A DNA stretch of 64,000 bases. It comes from Moringa oleifera. Its lineage: Eukaryota > Streptophyta > Magnoliopsida > Brassicales > Moringaceae. Positions 50,101-62,509 of this stretch are shown here, piece after piece. How positions within the stretch are numbered: position 1 is the stretch's first letter; the number at the start of each line of letters is the position of its first letter. The position numbers and the translations under genes are program-made. The DNA is taken from contig JAJFZO010000658.1 in NCBI GenBank assembly GCA_021397835.1, positions 1,433,501 through 1,497,500 of the forward strand. The letters are read 5' to 3'. The notes beneath the pieces are model-generated. The model was not told the DNA's origin, ran no database searches, and was given only the letters and a program-made list of their open reading frames with translations.

Positions 50101-53100
50101 TTGGCCAAAATCCTTGAGATATAACCACATATTTTCAAACTTAAATGGGCATGTGCTTTATTTAAAATCTTCCACCATCATCATTACTGGACTGTGGTCT
50201 AAAATAGGCCTTGGCATTAGCAACTGCTGCATGTTTGAGAAATTCTCCTTCCAGTTGAGACTAGGAATCTATCTAGTCGATACATGGATGGATTCTCCCT
50301 CATATTCAACCACGTGTAGAATCCTCCAACAAGTGGTAAATCGTGTAACTCTAGTTATGACACCACTTCTCTAAAATCATCTGGTGAAGCCCCTCCTCGT
50401 CCAGTTCCCATTCATTCGCATGGGATTAGGACTTCATTAAAATCTCCTCCTATCACCCATGGTCTTCACCACTTTTTTCTATTGCAGTCACGTAAAGCCT
50501 CTCATAAAGCCTCCCATTCACATATACTGCAATTCTCGTAACCCCTCCGTGTACATCAAAATAATTCCTCTGTCTTCCATTTCGATCATGCAAGCAGCAA
50601 TCCATTAGCTTTCCACTAATGATTTTCCAATGGATAAGAATGCGTCTTGATCTTCCTTTTGCAGCCTTATGCTTCCATTCAAGATTTTGTCTTCCCCACA
50701 AGTTTTGCACCACTTCCAACGCGATCTCCTCCATCTTCATCTCTTGTAAACACGCTAGATCTACCTTCCATTTGCTAATAGACTGCTTGATGATAGCCTT
50801 TTTTTCCGCATTATTTATTCCCCTAACATTCCAAGTTAGTATTGTAAAAACTATCTTCTCTGTTGCTTCCCAGACTTTTCAGAGTACCATCTTCTTTTTC
50901 CTTCCCACTCTTGTCCTTATCATAGTTTTTCCCAAATTCTAGTCTCCTTAAATTTCTGCCTGCATCCCTCTCACTCCTCTTTTTAGTCACCTCCTTCACC
51001 TGGATGAATTTGTTACCCACCTCTTACTTTCTATTTTTGTGAGCAGAGCAAAAGCCTCCTCTTCTAGACCTTCAAAATTCAGGTCCAAAGCCTTACATAT
51101 ACTGGCCAGATTCTGCATCACCATCTTTGATACTTCTGGATCACTCACCCTGTAGTAGATCGCCATATCCCGTTTTTGTAAAACAAGTTTGAAATGACTT
51201 CATGAAATTACTCCGTTAGTTATATTTCAAATAACTGCTGAAAGTCATTTAAATTTATAGTTCAAGCCTTGATGCCACTTGAATAGATGTGTTTATTGAC
51301 CAGGTTTTGAGGAGTAATTCAAATGGGTCAGAGTCTGGCTCCTTGCTGCATACTATGAATCATACTTGTACTATATATGGTTCAAGGCTTCTTAGACACT
51401 GGGTAAGAAATAAGTTTGTTCTAATTGCATCCACACAATTCTTCATGCTCTTGCCTGCATGACTTATAAGTTACGTTGGGGTACAGGTGAGTCACCCTTT
51501 ATGTGATAGAAACATGATATCTGCTCGCCTTGATGCTGTTTCTGAGATTGCAGAATCCATGGGCTCTTGTAAGTCTTCACAGATCAAAGATACCGTTGAC
51601 GAAGATTCTGATGTGACAATTGTGCAACATGAATTCTATTATTTGCTTTCTTCTGTCTTGACAACTTTGGGGGGGTCACCAGATATTCAACGTGGAGTAA
51701 CAAGAATTTTCCATCGGACCGCTACTGCATCAGAGGTAAAAAAAAAAGTGCTGCATGTGCTTATATTTATATTGCATTGGTCTCAACTCACTGTTTGTAC
51801 TCTCTGCCCCTTATGTACATTTTGATACAAATACATTTTTCATCAGTTAATTCCACCTCATGCAGCTGGGTTTTCTTCTGCTTTGTATGAAACATATACA
51901 TGAAGAGTTTTGCTTTGGTTCATTTTTGGATTTTCAAGTATTACTAGAATTGATTGATTACTTTGATGCGTCAACTGTATAGTACTCTTGGTGGCTTCTA
52001 CTTGAAAGGAAAAGTTGAGTATAGTGTTTAGAACAAATTGTTATGAATCAAGCACTTGAATTTATTTATGTATTCTATCTTAAGACTTATTATGGGGAAG
52101 CCATAACCGTCAGCTCATAATCTGCTGCCCGCTGGGAATTACACTGTGCTCAAGATTCAGTATTTGTGGTAAATGAAGGAATTTATGTATATATCATCTG
52201 TATATGTATATTAATTTATTTATATGAATGTTGAATACATGTGTGCAAATATTTGTGTGTTTAAGACAACTGCCAATGAGTGTTAGTGGCAATTTTGTCA
52301 TGCTCTTCTGGTTTACACAGTGAGAGATACTGAATTATTGGATGGTATAGTTCATTGCAGTTGTTCAAGCTATTTTATATGCCGGCAAACAACTTCAGTG
52401 GATTCACATAGATGATGAATACAACAATCCGAAAGTGCAACCGATATCTGTTCATTCTGCTCTATTGAAAAAATTGATTTTCACTGCTGCATCATCGAGT
52501 GTAGTTGGTGCTGCTGCAAAACTATTGGCTGCCCTGAATAAAGAGGCAGCTGATCAAGGGGATTTAGCAAACTTAATGATAATTTCTACTGGCCAGTTTC
52601 CAGAGGTTTGTAGTTCATTTTAAGATTCCACCTTTTATTTTTTCTTTTTTGAAAATCCTGGTGCACCTTATGTTGCCTTCATATTATACCTCTTCCTGAA
52701 GTCAAGAATAGTCTTTGTAAAATGTAATGCTGTGATTTTATGATGGTCAGCTTGCCAGAGCCCGTGAAGCGGTTCAGACAGCAATGGATAAATTAGAGTC
52801 CTTGATTGGCTTGTACCGGAAACAACTTGGAAAGCGCAATTTGGAATTTCTTAGTGTATCTGGAACCACACATTTGATAGAGGTAGGCCAATTAGGTTAT
52901 TCCCAATAGTGATTGAAGCTTCCATATAAAACTCAAAAATTAGATGTTACTCTCTGATGCTGTATCATATCACCTTCCTCTCATTTTAATGCACTTCTTT
53001 TGATGCATTCTTCTTGCATAGATGACTCATGCAGCGGGCATTACCTTCTAATTAAGTTTGTCCTCCTGGGCTTAGTCTGGTAAAACTAAATGCTAATCAC

Positions 53101-55217
53101 TGCCATTTACTTATGCTGCTTGTGATGATGACTGTTTTCTTTCTTTCTCTCACTCCCCCTCCCCCCTCGCCAAAAAAAAAAAAAAAACAAAAAACAAAAA
53201 ACAACTGAAAATGCTTAAGTTTACTTGCACAATGTGCTGTAGAAATTAGTATGAAGTTGATGGCTTCTTGTCAGCAAAGAATATACTTGTATCTCTCTAG
53301 TTGCTAACTTTATGCAATTTTTGGACTGTGGACTTCATTACAAGTTTCTGTTATTTCTATAGGAAGTTGATGGTGTTGTCATCTATGACTAGTGTTATAT
53401 ATAGACCCAATCTTGTTGGCCTTGATTGCAGCTGCCGATGGATGTCAAGGTACCTTTGAACTGGGTTAAGGTTAATAGTACTAAAAAAACAATCCGCTAC
53501 CATCCACCTGAAGTATCGTCTGCTTTAGATGAGTTATCACTGGCAAATGAGGAGCTTGCCATTGCCTGCAGAGCTGCATGGGATAGCTTTCTGAGGGGAT
53601 TCAGTGAATATTATGCAGAATTTCAAGCTGCTGTTCAAGCACTAGCCACTTTGGATTGTTTGCATGCGCTTGCAACTCTGTCAAGAGCTAAGGTCTGTCA
53701 TTTGAGGCAACTGAAATATATATTTGATCCTGCGAGGGCTTTGATATATACGATAATTTCTTTTGTTTGTTGCAGGGTTATGTTCGTCCAGTGTTTGTAG
53801 ATGATGAAGAACCTGCTCAGATATGTATCCACTCTGGTCGCCACCCTGTACGTAATATTCCGCTTGTTGTTTACTGAAGTTATATGGAATGTGTCAAATA
53901 TTTAGTTCTGAATATATATTGTGTGATGCTTTAATTTTATATGTTATAGTATTTTTGCACTCCATGTGATTTACCAGGTTTTAGAGACCATTCTACAAGA
54001 CAATTTTGTCCCAAATGACACGAGCTTGCACGCAGACAGAGAGTATTGTCAGATTGTTACTGGACCTAACATGGGTGGAAAGAGTTGCTACATTCGCCAA
54101 GTTGCTCTAATTGCTATAATGGCTCAGGTACATGGCTATGATTGACCTTTATTTTTCTTCGTTTGGGTGTCATTCGGGCCTTTGACTCTATCCATCCGGA
54201 CCCCTGCAAAACATATGTATTAAGAATGACCAAAAAAAAAAAAAGGGGGTATTGTCTAAGAATCTTGCATAATGTCTTTGGTTGTATTTATTAGAATGAC
54301 CATAGGTTAGTTAATTCACTCCTTTTCTATTCTCTTAATTATGAATATGCATCTTCTTGGAAATTCTCTTATTGTCCCCTCAGCATCAAGTCTTTGAAAT
54401 AATTGAGGCTGGGTCTCAGTGCATTTACAGGGATTTAATGTTTCATTGGTAAAAAAGAGGGTCAAGCAACACTCTTGGTATAGCTGTGATTTGAATTAAT
54501 GTTATGACATTGAGCTAGTTGTTAAATTTTCTGGGCTTCTTCCTTCCTCTCATTCTTGTAAATGAGGCTGTATCATGCTTTGAAAATGGATGCATTTCTC
54601 CATTGAATGTTCTGCCGCTCGTCCAAACTTTTCCTCGCTATTACTTTTTCCTTTTTGTTTTTTTTTTCCACTCTTTGGACAAAATGAAACTCATGCACCC
54701 ACTGGTTTATCAAAACATTGCCTCTGATTCCCTAGGTCGGTTCCTTTGTACCAGCAGCATCAGCAAAGCTGCACGTGCTTGATGGCATTTACACTAGAAT
54801 GGGTGCTTCAGATAGTATCCAGCAGGGTAGAAGCACTTTTCTAGAAGAACTGAGTGAGGCTGCCCAGATACTACGCCGTTGCTCTGCACATTCCCTAGTT
54901 GTCATTGATGAGCTTGGCCGAGGCACGAGTACACATGATGGTGTAGCTATTGCTTATGCTATGCTGCATCATCTACTAGAGCAAAAAAGATGCATGGTCC
55001 TCTTTGTCACCCACTACCCTAAGATTGCTGATATAAAAACTGAATTTCCAGGCTCTGTAGGGACATATCATGTCTCATATATGACCTCACATAAAGATAT
55101 GAAGACTCTGGACTCAGAAGCCGATCATGAAGATGTCACCTACCTATATAAGCTTGTGTCTGGCGTTGCAGAGAGGAGTTTTGGATTTAAGGTTGCTGAG
55201 CTTGCACAGGTGTGTCC

Positions 55218-55253
<36 letters not shown>

Positions 55254-55916
55254 TCCAAAAGACAAAAGTTAGTCTAGTGGAGTGGTCATTATTCGTTCTC
55301 AAAAGTGGAAAAATTGTGTTAAAACCATGTTAAACTGGCATTTATTGGAACACAGGAAGTCTACATTTTGTAAGGAAACAAGCAATAATGTTGGTTTCCC
55401 CTGGAACTAATGACAGATCATAAAGGAAATAAAAATCTATTTTGGATTAAGCATTTTAATGAGCTTCGCAATTCAGTGATCCTCAAACATGGTGTGAACA
55501 ATTGGGAGATAAATTCCAATTTTAAATTTCGGAATTTTTAGATCAGTCAATTGGCATTTCTAACTTTATTGGATATCTCTGTTTCATTGCAGTTACCTTC
55601 ATCATGTATCAGTCAGGCCATTTCCATGGCTGCAAAACTGGAAGCAGTTGTAGGCCGCAGAATGCATAATAAATGTGAGCAAAGGAGATGTCTAAACACA
55701 CTACCAGGTGACGAAAACCGAGAAACAAAAGAAAATATGTTGGAATCTCCTGAAAGTTCCTCTGCTGGAAAGATGGAGAGCCCTGAAGAATTAACTGTTG
55801 CTTATAGGGACTTCTTTATGAATTTGAAACTTGCACTGTCTGATGATGACCTTGCAAAAAGCTTCCAATTTTTGAAGCGATGTAGAACCATTGCAAAGCA
55901 ATTAACAAGCAGGTAA
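44199..55916 (+). CDS. MSH3: DNA mismatch repair protein MSH3
   Basis: Twelve exons: 44199-45161, 46259-46450, 46685-46849, 51304-51402, 51487-51735, 52351-52605, 52751-52882, 53432-53692, 53776-53847, 53978-54127, 54736-55209 and 55593-55916. All are phase 0 with GT-AG introns and together give 1111 residues. MSH3 pairs with MSH2 (MutS-beta) in the nucleus and recognises insertion/deletion loops. Visible features are a PIP box for PCNA (QQVISRFF, residues 6-13), a Ser/Pro-rich basic N-tail, the MutS I mismatch-binding domain ([20 protein letters not shown], then [20 protein letters not shown]), Walker A GPNMGGKS at 825-832, Walker [13 protein letters not shown] (D904-E905) and the signature [15 protein letters not shown]. 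The C-terminal 100 residues diverge from Arabidopsis (At4g25540 as I recall). Intron 3 (4.45 kb) carries an antisense LINE and intron 11 begins with a CT microsatellite. The reading frame looks fully functional. Confidence 0.97.
47250..51185 (-). mobile_element. decayed LINE inserted antisense in MSH3 intron 3
   Basis: On the minus strand from 51185 downwards there is an ORF1 tail ([20 protein letters not shown]). The endonuclease start follows ([20 protein letters not shown], then [11 protein letters not shown]), and then the reverse transcriptase with [56 protein letters not shown] and [15 protein letters not shown] (48461-49261). A zf-RVT-like region with [20 protein letters not shown] covers 47541-47756. 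A T-run at 47245-47263 is the reversed poly(A) tail. The catalytic box reads FANDT instead of FADDT, and stops and frameshifts occur, so it is inactive. The 5' end is probably truncated. It lies wholly inside intron 3 and does not touch MSH3 exons. No target-site duplication could be identified with confidence. Confidence 0.88.
55217..55254. repeat. CT microsatellite beside the MSH3 exon 11 donor
   Basis: About 17-19 CT units with one CG interruption start about eight bases after the GT of intron 11. It is unusually close to a 5' splice site. Confidence 0.9.
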
Positions 55917-56586
55917 AGGTGAAACTGAGCTTGGTCCTCTTGCTCTCCTCCCCTTCCCTTTATCTTTTTCTTTTAACCTAGTTTGTTGTTGTAATTTCTG
56001 GAGATACAGGTCTTATCTTTTGGTGCCTACTGCTAAATTGATTTGTTTGAAGATTCTTGATTTTTTCTTTCAAAAATATTATATTTGATTCCGAGTCTGT
56101 GTTGGGAAGTTTCTTGCAAGGTTTTCACCATGGAGATATCATGTTTTCTTTTTGTTTGGTAGCTTATATGGTCATTGTTGGGTGGTAGTAGTCTATGGCA
56201 CACTTCACCTAAACCTTGGTCTAATACATTGATTTGATCTTTTGTTTCTGCAGATAATGAGAGATTGTACTGGAAAGGACAGTAAATTGAGAGTGGATTT
56301 GGAATTCAGCCAAGGAAAATGCTATAGTTTTGTATATACTTCTCGATTGTAAGAAGCAGTTTTTGTCCTCTCCATTTTTGCTGCAGACCTTTTTTATCTT
56401 TAATACATTCAATTTTAGGTGTAGCCACAAATTTTCTTATATTGGCATGCATCTTGAATACCTACTAAATAATTATCAGTGTACTAAGTGAGAAAACAAT
56501 CATCAAAACTGATATTACCGGGGAAAGTATGTGGCAGAACATGTGGGAATCCTATCTACACTACCATAATGTTTTACAGTATTTGT
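55917..56586. other. convergent spacer, MSH3 and SEND1 3' ends
   Basis: Both 3' untranslated regions probably lie here and may overlap. A possible MSH3 3' intron would run from 55913 (AG|GTAAAG) to 56253 (TGCAG), and joining it would recreate AGA-TAA, the same Arg-stop ending. No other gene is present. Confidence 0.5.
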
Positions 56587-59500
56587 TCAAGAGATCTCAT
56601 CCCTGATACTTGCTAAGAACGACCTCAGCTCTCGTGCTTTCCTCTGGTGCTCCGGTGACACTTCTTCAGTTTCTGAGTCACTCAAATCAATCACGTTCAC
56701 ATTTCCTACTTGCGATCTGGAGACATAGCGGGAGGGCATTTGAGGAGAAGGGCTTGATAGATCGATGACTTGGTATCCAGCACAACTTGGGTCAGTTTGG
56801 TGGCAAGACATCACTGTGGCATTGGAATTGGCTTTGCCTTTTGATTCTCCCACAATTAGTGGATGTTGGTTTCTGATGATGGCTTCATTTGCAGCATCCA
56901 TGTTCTCTGGGATTGCTGCTCTGGAGGAAATATTGTTAGAGGAATGGGTTCCAGATTCAATATCAAGCACCAGATTCTGAAGTTTCAGACCAATCTCAGA
57001 CACTGAAAGTCCATTTGATTTCTTCTGTCTCGGTTTCCGTTGGTTTTGTTTCTCCACAGCTTTTGTCTCCTCAAACTCCCTGATCTTTTCAGGACAAGCA
57101 CTGTGTACAAGGAACTGCAATGACCACAAGCTCCAAGTATCTGATAACAGTTGTAATAAGGAAACTGTAAGAAGTACCTCTCAATCAGATCTGCTGGAAC
57201 AATGGAGGTCCCAAGTCCATCAAAATCTTTCCATGACACTTCAAAACATTCTCTTCCCATTACCTTCCTCCGCTTTACAATTTCTGATATGGGGCACTTG
57301 ACTGGTATCTGTGACATAACATTTTAATAGTAATGTACAAGAACGGGTAATCTTAGGCCCAAAGATGAACTCACAAACATCATCCATGGAGGTCTCTCAC
57401 TATTTAAGTTAAGATTCATGTCTTACAAAAATACTTTAGAGTGAAATTTTATAAAAAGCATATTGAGAAAAATCCTTAAATAGTTAAGGTACATTGTTTA
57501 CAAGAAGTTATCTTATCATATTTATCTAATGTTAATATAACACCACTTTGTTCACACAGTAATCCCAATTAGTGATTAAGCAGGATCCTTTACAGGAATG
57601 AGATGGAGCTTCACCAAGTTATACAAGTTCTATATCTGTACCTTGTCCAATGGAAGCTTAACTCCAACTTCCAATGAAGTTTCACGCAGATTTGCAAATC
57701 GTCGCAAATCTCTTTCGGCAATCTTTGGTAGGATGTACTCATCTGAGCCAAAAAGAAAAAAAAAAGAAAAAAAAAAGAGCATATACTTGTACATAAAGAA
57801 CTGACATAAAAACCAGCAGAGAATGAAAAGGCAGGAAAGCGAGTGCGAGGAAGCAAACATGAGAAGTAAATGAACTGATAAGAAGACAACTCAAACCATG
57901 CAGCTTAAAAGAATATTCTCCACATGCTCTTTAATCTGAAACAAAGCATTCCTTCTCCGCACTGAAGGGCTTTTACTTCCAAACTTCAACATCTCTAGCA
58001 ACTTCTAACCTATCAAATGTTAGCCTTTTTTGTTTGTTTCCAGAAATGGTTTTTATTTACTGTATAATCAATAACTTATTGCTAACATTTACGTTTCATA
58101 CAATTAAGATGACTTCACTGTGATGCTTGTATGGAAGCGAAGGAATTACCTGTTTTTTCAGGAGGCCACTCGAAGAACTGAGCACATATTTCTTGAAGCC
58201 TGGCACGCTGAAATGGGTGCAGAGTAAGAACCCTACAATCAAAAAGTGATTTCAAGGCCTGAGTTTCACACAATAAGACCTGAAGACTCCATCCACAGTT
58301 AGACTATGAATGGCACAACGCCATTCGGGAAGCATGAAGGCATTGGCAGCTTAGTATAAGCTCTTCCTCTTTGACGTGAACTTTTCTAAACATGATAAAT
58401 TGCTGTAGGTTCTACCATATGCAGACTCTAACATAAGGAACAACAAAAAAATGAATGTGAATATCTTTACCTATACACTGAATCAGAATCTGCTGAGTGG
58501 CACTTGGGCTTCAAATATGCATTAATCACTTGTGAAAACTGATTCCCTTTTTGTGAATTATCATCACTTCCTAACACAACCATCAGGTATTTACAAGGAT
58601 AATATAAGCCAAACTTGCATTTGAAAAGTTCGAGAAGTTTCGAACTGGACAATTTAGACAATAAAGGCAACCACTCGGTTTAGAATAGGAAAATCTGCCC
58701 ATGTTTTTTCCCTGTTGCTAACAGTAAGTTCTAATCACGGCTGAATTTTAAAAATACAGTCATGAAACATGTATGTAACTAATGAACCCTGACAACTGTT
58801 AAACCACTGAGGTCAAGTTTGCTGTTTCTTCATAATATCAAATCATCTCTAATTTGTGAAAATACTCCTCCAGGATTCAAGCAAAGTCATCTTGAATTTA
58901 AGAAATATTTAATTAATTATTTTAGATAATAATTATCAGCTCTCTAAAATGTTATATTTTTATATTCTGGCTGAAGCACAAAATTGTCAAGTGCAATGGA
59001 ATTCAAAAACCTAAAAGAGAAGCATAACATGGTAAGAAACTTTGATAATTGAAGGTTGCTTTATTCACCTTTGATGTTGGTTTCATAACCTAGCAAGCTT
59101 GCCTTACTATCACACTTGAGATGTCCCTGTTTCTTTGATTTTTTTGACTTTCTCACAAGGGACACTCCTTCTGATGCAATTAGTTGAAGGACAACTTTGT
59201 CTCCAACTGATTTAACAAACTGGCAAGCAGATTCCTGTGGCCATGGAAAAATTTTCCATAGCATAAGCACGTAGTTAGTATTCAATGCAGATATGACAAG
59301 CATAGAAAGGAAAAGTCACAAGATTTTAGAAGCAGGAGCATTCAACAGACCAAACCCAGTCCGTGAACTCCTTGTGAGTAATCACTTCCAAGAAGAAGAG
59401 CCAGAGTTATCTGAAAATCACAAACCACTAAGTTAATCTGAAACCACGCATATGAGAAGAAAGCAAGTCCAATCTCATTGCAAAATGTGGAAACCATAAC

Positions 59501-61794
59501 TTCAATAAAGCTGCCAACTAAGTCCATTCGTCCAGGAGATAAATCCCATGGGAATGTCTAGAAAAAAAAAAAGCAATAGTAATAAACTTTTAAAAACATA
59601 TACTGATACACACTTGGGCCAAAGGATACAGTTTCTGGTACTCCAGAACTTCCACGTATACTAATGCTACTAAAAGATTCAATCTCAAGAAGATATAATT
59701 TGCGAGCAAAAGCAATAGTTTAAGGCCAACATGTGGTTATTGCCACTGTATGTCAACCTTCACTGTTAGGCTGATGCATTTCCTCTAAAATGGTGAGAGA
59801 AATTAAAATTCAAGGCGATTCTATTTACCATGAAAGCCTTTAACTGGTTTGCACCGTTGGTGCAACTGCATCTCATGAGAAAATATAAAAGGTCCAAGAT
59901 TGAAACATCATATATAAATGAGCAATATGTTTCATTAGTAGTTTCGAGAAAATAGAAACTTACCAAGGAATTTCTTCCAAATCCCAGATTCCTTTCAATG
60001 TCAGCCATTTCATAGCAAACAACATAGCCGCCTTCCCCTATTTATTAACAGAATTCTTAGCCATCTCGGTGCCCATTGGAAAAATGATTAGAAAAGAACC
60101 CAAAGGGCTAAACAATCTCAACGTTCCAATACTCACCAAGGCAGATGTCTCTGTACACTGTCTTTGCACCAAAAAGGAAGATATCTGAATCTGAGGTAAA
60201 ACATCCATCCTGATAGTAATTGCAACAATAATTGATTCAGGGTATGGATTCATATTTAAATGGATATACCATATCAATTGAACTTGAGCCAGAAAAGAAA
60301 CTACTTACACATAATGACTCAGAGTTTAAAAATGCACAGTCTGCTTCAGCTTCCTCAACCCTGCATTTGGGGGAAAAGAATAAATGAGAAAGTCCTTGTT
60401 TGTCTATTATAGGGAAAAGAGAAGCAGGAAATATCAAAAAGTACATATCTAGTTGATTCATCCCTAAATATATTGTTCTTTAATTAGATGGGAAAATCTT
60501 TTTTCGTCTGCTTTCTCATTTGCAGTAAAGTAATAGCTCTGTTTATTTTGTTTCAACCCAAACAACTGATTAGTATGACTGCCTAATGCAATCCCTCTTG
60601 CTTTTGTGTACTCGAGTAACAATAATTGTGGAGGTGTTATAAACTAAAAATATCATGAAGAAGCTAGACTAGGAACTAAGCTTACCCTTGTACTCCGATA
60701 AAATAAAAAATTTTATAGCACCTCTAGAGGTAAAATTCTGAAGCTTGTAACCAACAACAGAATTTATTAAGAACCCACTATCAACTACCATAATCAATTA
60801 AAAGCATGGAGTTATAGATGGGGCTTCAATCTTCTGAGAAAATCAATCAGTGTTGTTGCTTCCTCTGTTGCATTTTTACACAGAAGACAAAATGAAAGCT
60901 TTGCACAATTACCCATCCAAGCAAGGGATACCAAGTGCTAATCCCAGGAGTTTTGCCTCTTTTATCATACATGAGAACTCAGACCCCATATTTCTTCGAA
61001 GTGATGCCTTCTGTGAGTGTCTTCCATCCTGATCCATAGCCTGGCTTAATCAAATAACTGAAGTTAGTAGACTTTTTTCAAGTCGAAACTGCAAATAGAG
61101 AGAATAAAGCAGAAGGACATTCCAAAGTTTGATTTATTAAGTTTCCTACCTCACATCCAGAGTTTAATCTACGTCTGTAAGTTGATAATTTTATGGCTGG
61201 AATTGCTCCATCTACACCAGAAAACAGATAGTGTACCATTTAGCGCAAGACCCAATCTTCATTGACCACATGTCTAGTGAAAGACACACTTTTCTATATG
61301 TCAATTAAGCAAACGCCTATCTCTCATATTCCAACAAATCCAATATTATCTACGGCTCAATATCATGCACTGTTTTAAACTAGAAGCACCAGGTTCTATC
61401 AAGGGAAAAACTCGTATGTATGCAAAAGAAGGCAAAAGATAACCTGCTACAAATATAATGCGGCAATTCAAAGCAATGAGAGCCCTGAGGCGGTGAAAGA
61501 GGCCCCTCAGATAAAGCTTGTCTTTGTTGGCACAGTATGATCTGTTCACGTTTTGCAGTTGAACCATCCAACAAGAGAGATCTACGCAAACCCTCTTGTT
61601 CCTAAAAGTACCCAATACAAACAAAAAGCATACACGATGAATCAATGATGGAAGAGGAATCAAGACATATTATGGTCCGTTTGGTCGCTGAGAAAAATTA
61701 AACAAAGAAAGGGAGAGGAAACTCACTGGAGATGGTGAAGTGGGAGTGTCTTCTTGCAAGATTCTAGGATATCCCACAAGTTCTTCACCCCCAT
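56587..61794 (-). CDS. SEND1: XPG/GEN-family structure-specific nuclease SEND1 (GEN2)
   Basis: Fourteen exons on the minus strand: 61794-61727, 61601-61444, 61211-61150, 61028-60913, 60360-60309, 60209-60137, 60037-59964, 59410-59351, 59234-59069, 58570-58471, 58232-58150, 57742-57642, 57308-57178 and 57100-56587, giving 585 residues. SEND1/GEN2 cuts branched DNA and resolves Holliday junctions in the nucleus, with a role in telomere stability in Arabidopsis (At3g48900). The XPG-N part is MGVKNLWDILESCKKTLPLH with NKRVCVDLSCWM. The catalytic XPG-I part has EEAEADCAFLNSESLC and TSDSDIFLFGAKTVYRDICL. The H2TH region is LALLLGSDYSQGVHGL. A chromodomain-like segment (FEVSWKDFDGLGTSIVPADL) follows at about 375-415. 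The tail is disordered with two VIDL motifs. All acidic catalytic motifs are kept. Exon 8 uses a weak donor (G|GTCTGT). It converges on MSH3. Confidence 0.95.
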
Positions 61795-62509
61795 AGCACT
61801 CGCAAAGACAGTAGGAAGGATGAGAATTGATCCTTTAAGAGGGAAAAGCTAAGAAGAATCAAATTTAAATCCCGGAGCTTTACTCGTTAGCGGATTCGGA
61901 ATGTGTCATTAGAAATTTCCGCTGGCAGTGCTCAACTTTACAGCAAAGAAAGATACACCCATAAATACTACGTCGTATTATATGTCAACGCTTAGCAATC
62001 TACCCGCGATTTATAGCATGCAAACTCGAACTACATGCCGTTTACACGACACTTTCCGTAAGCTTCAACACAGCAGGTTGACGTTATATCAAGACAAACA
62101 AATTTGGCACATCTTCTTGTGCTCTCATTTTTTGAATTAATTTTATGTTTTCCATGTAACAGAGTAACTTCCATCAATGGCATTAGAATTGGAATTCCAA
62201 CTTTGAGCACTTCATCATTTATCTGAGAAGATGAGTTGAAATTTGCTTTGAGTGGCCACTCTGCATCAACACCACCTTTCAGAACAAACTTGGCTGGAGT
62301 CCCAATAGTTTTAACAAGCACAATTTATTTCGGTAAAATAAAGCTTAACAAAGGTCTTTAAAATATGTATAACTAGTCTAACAGAGGTGAACCTATTTGT
62401 CAAACAAGATTCACAAGACACATGCACCCAGATAACACTACTCTTCATCCAGTTATCTATTGGAGGTGGTTTCCCTGACATCCAATTGCAGTGCTCACAT
62501 CCAAACCCA
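61795..62509. other. SEND1 promoter and steroid-binding protein 3' region
   Basis: This is the upstream region of SEND1 and the 3' flank of the next minus-strand gene. A 96-codon minus frame at 62031-62321 has no recognisable similarity. I see nothing else. Confidence 0.45.

Noticed and set aside
62031..62321. A 96-codon minus frame between SEND1 and the steroid-binding gene.
   Set aside because: No similarity and it lies in the expected 3' flank of the steroid-binding protein gene.
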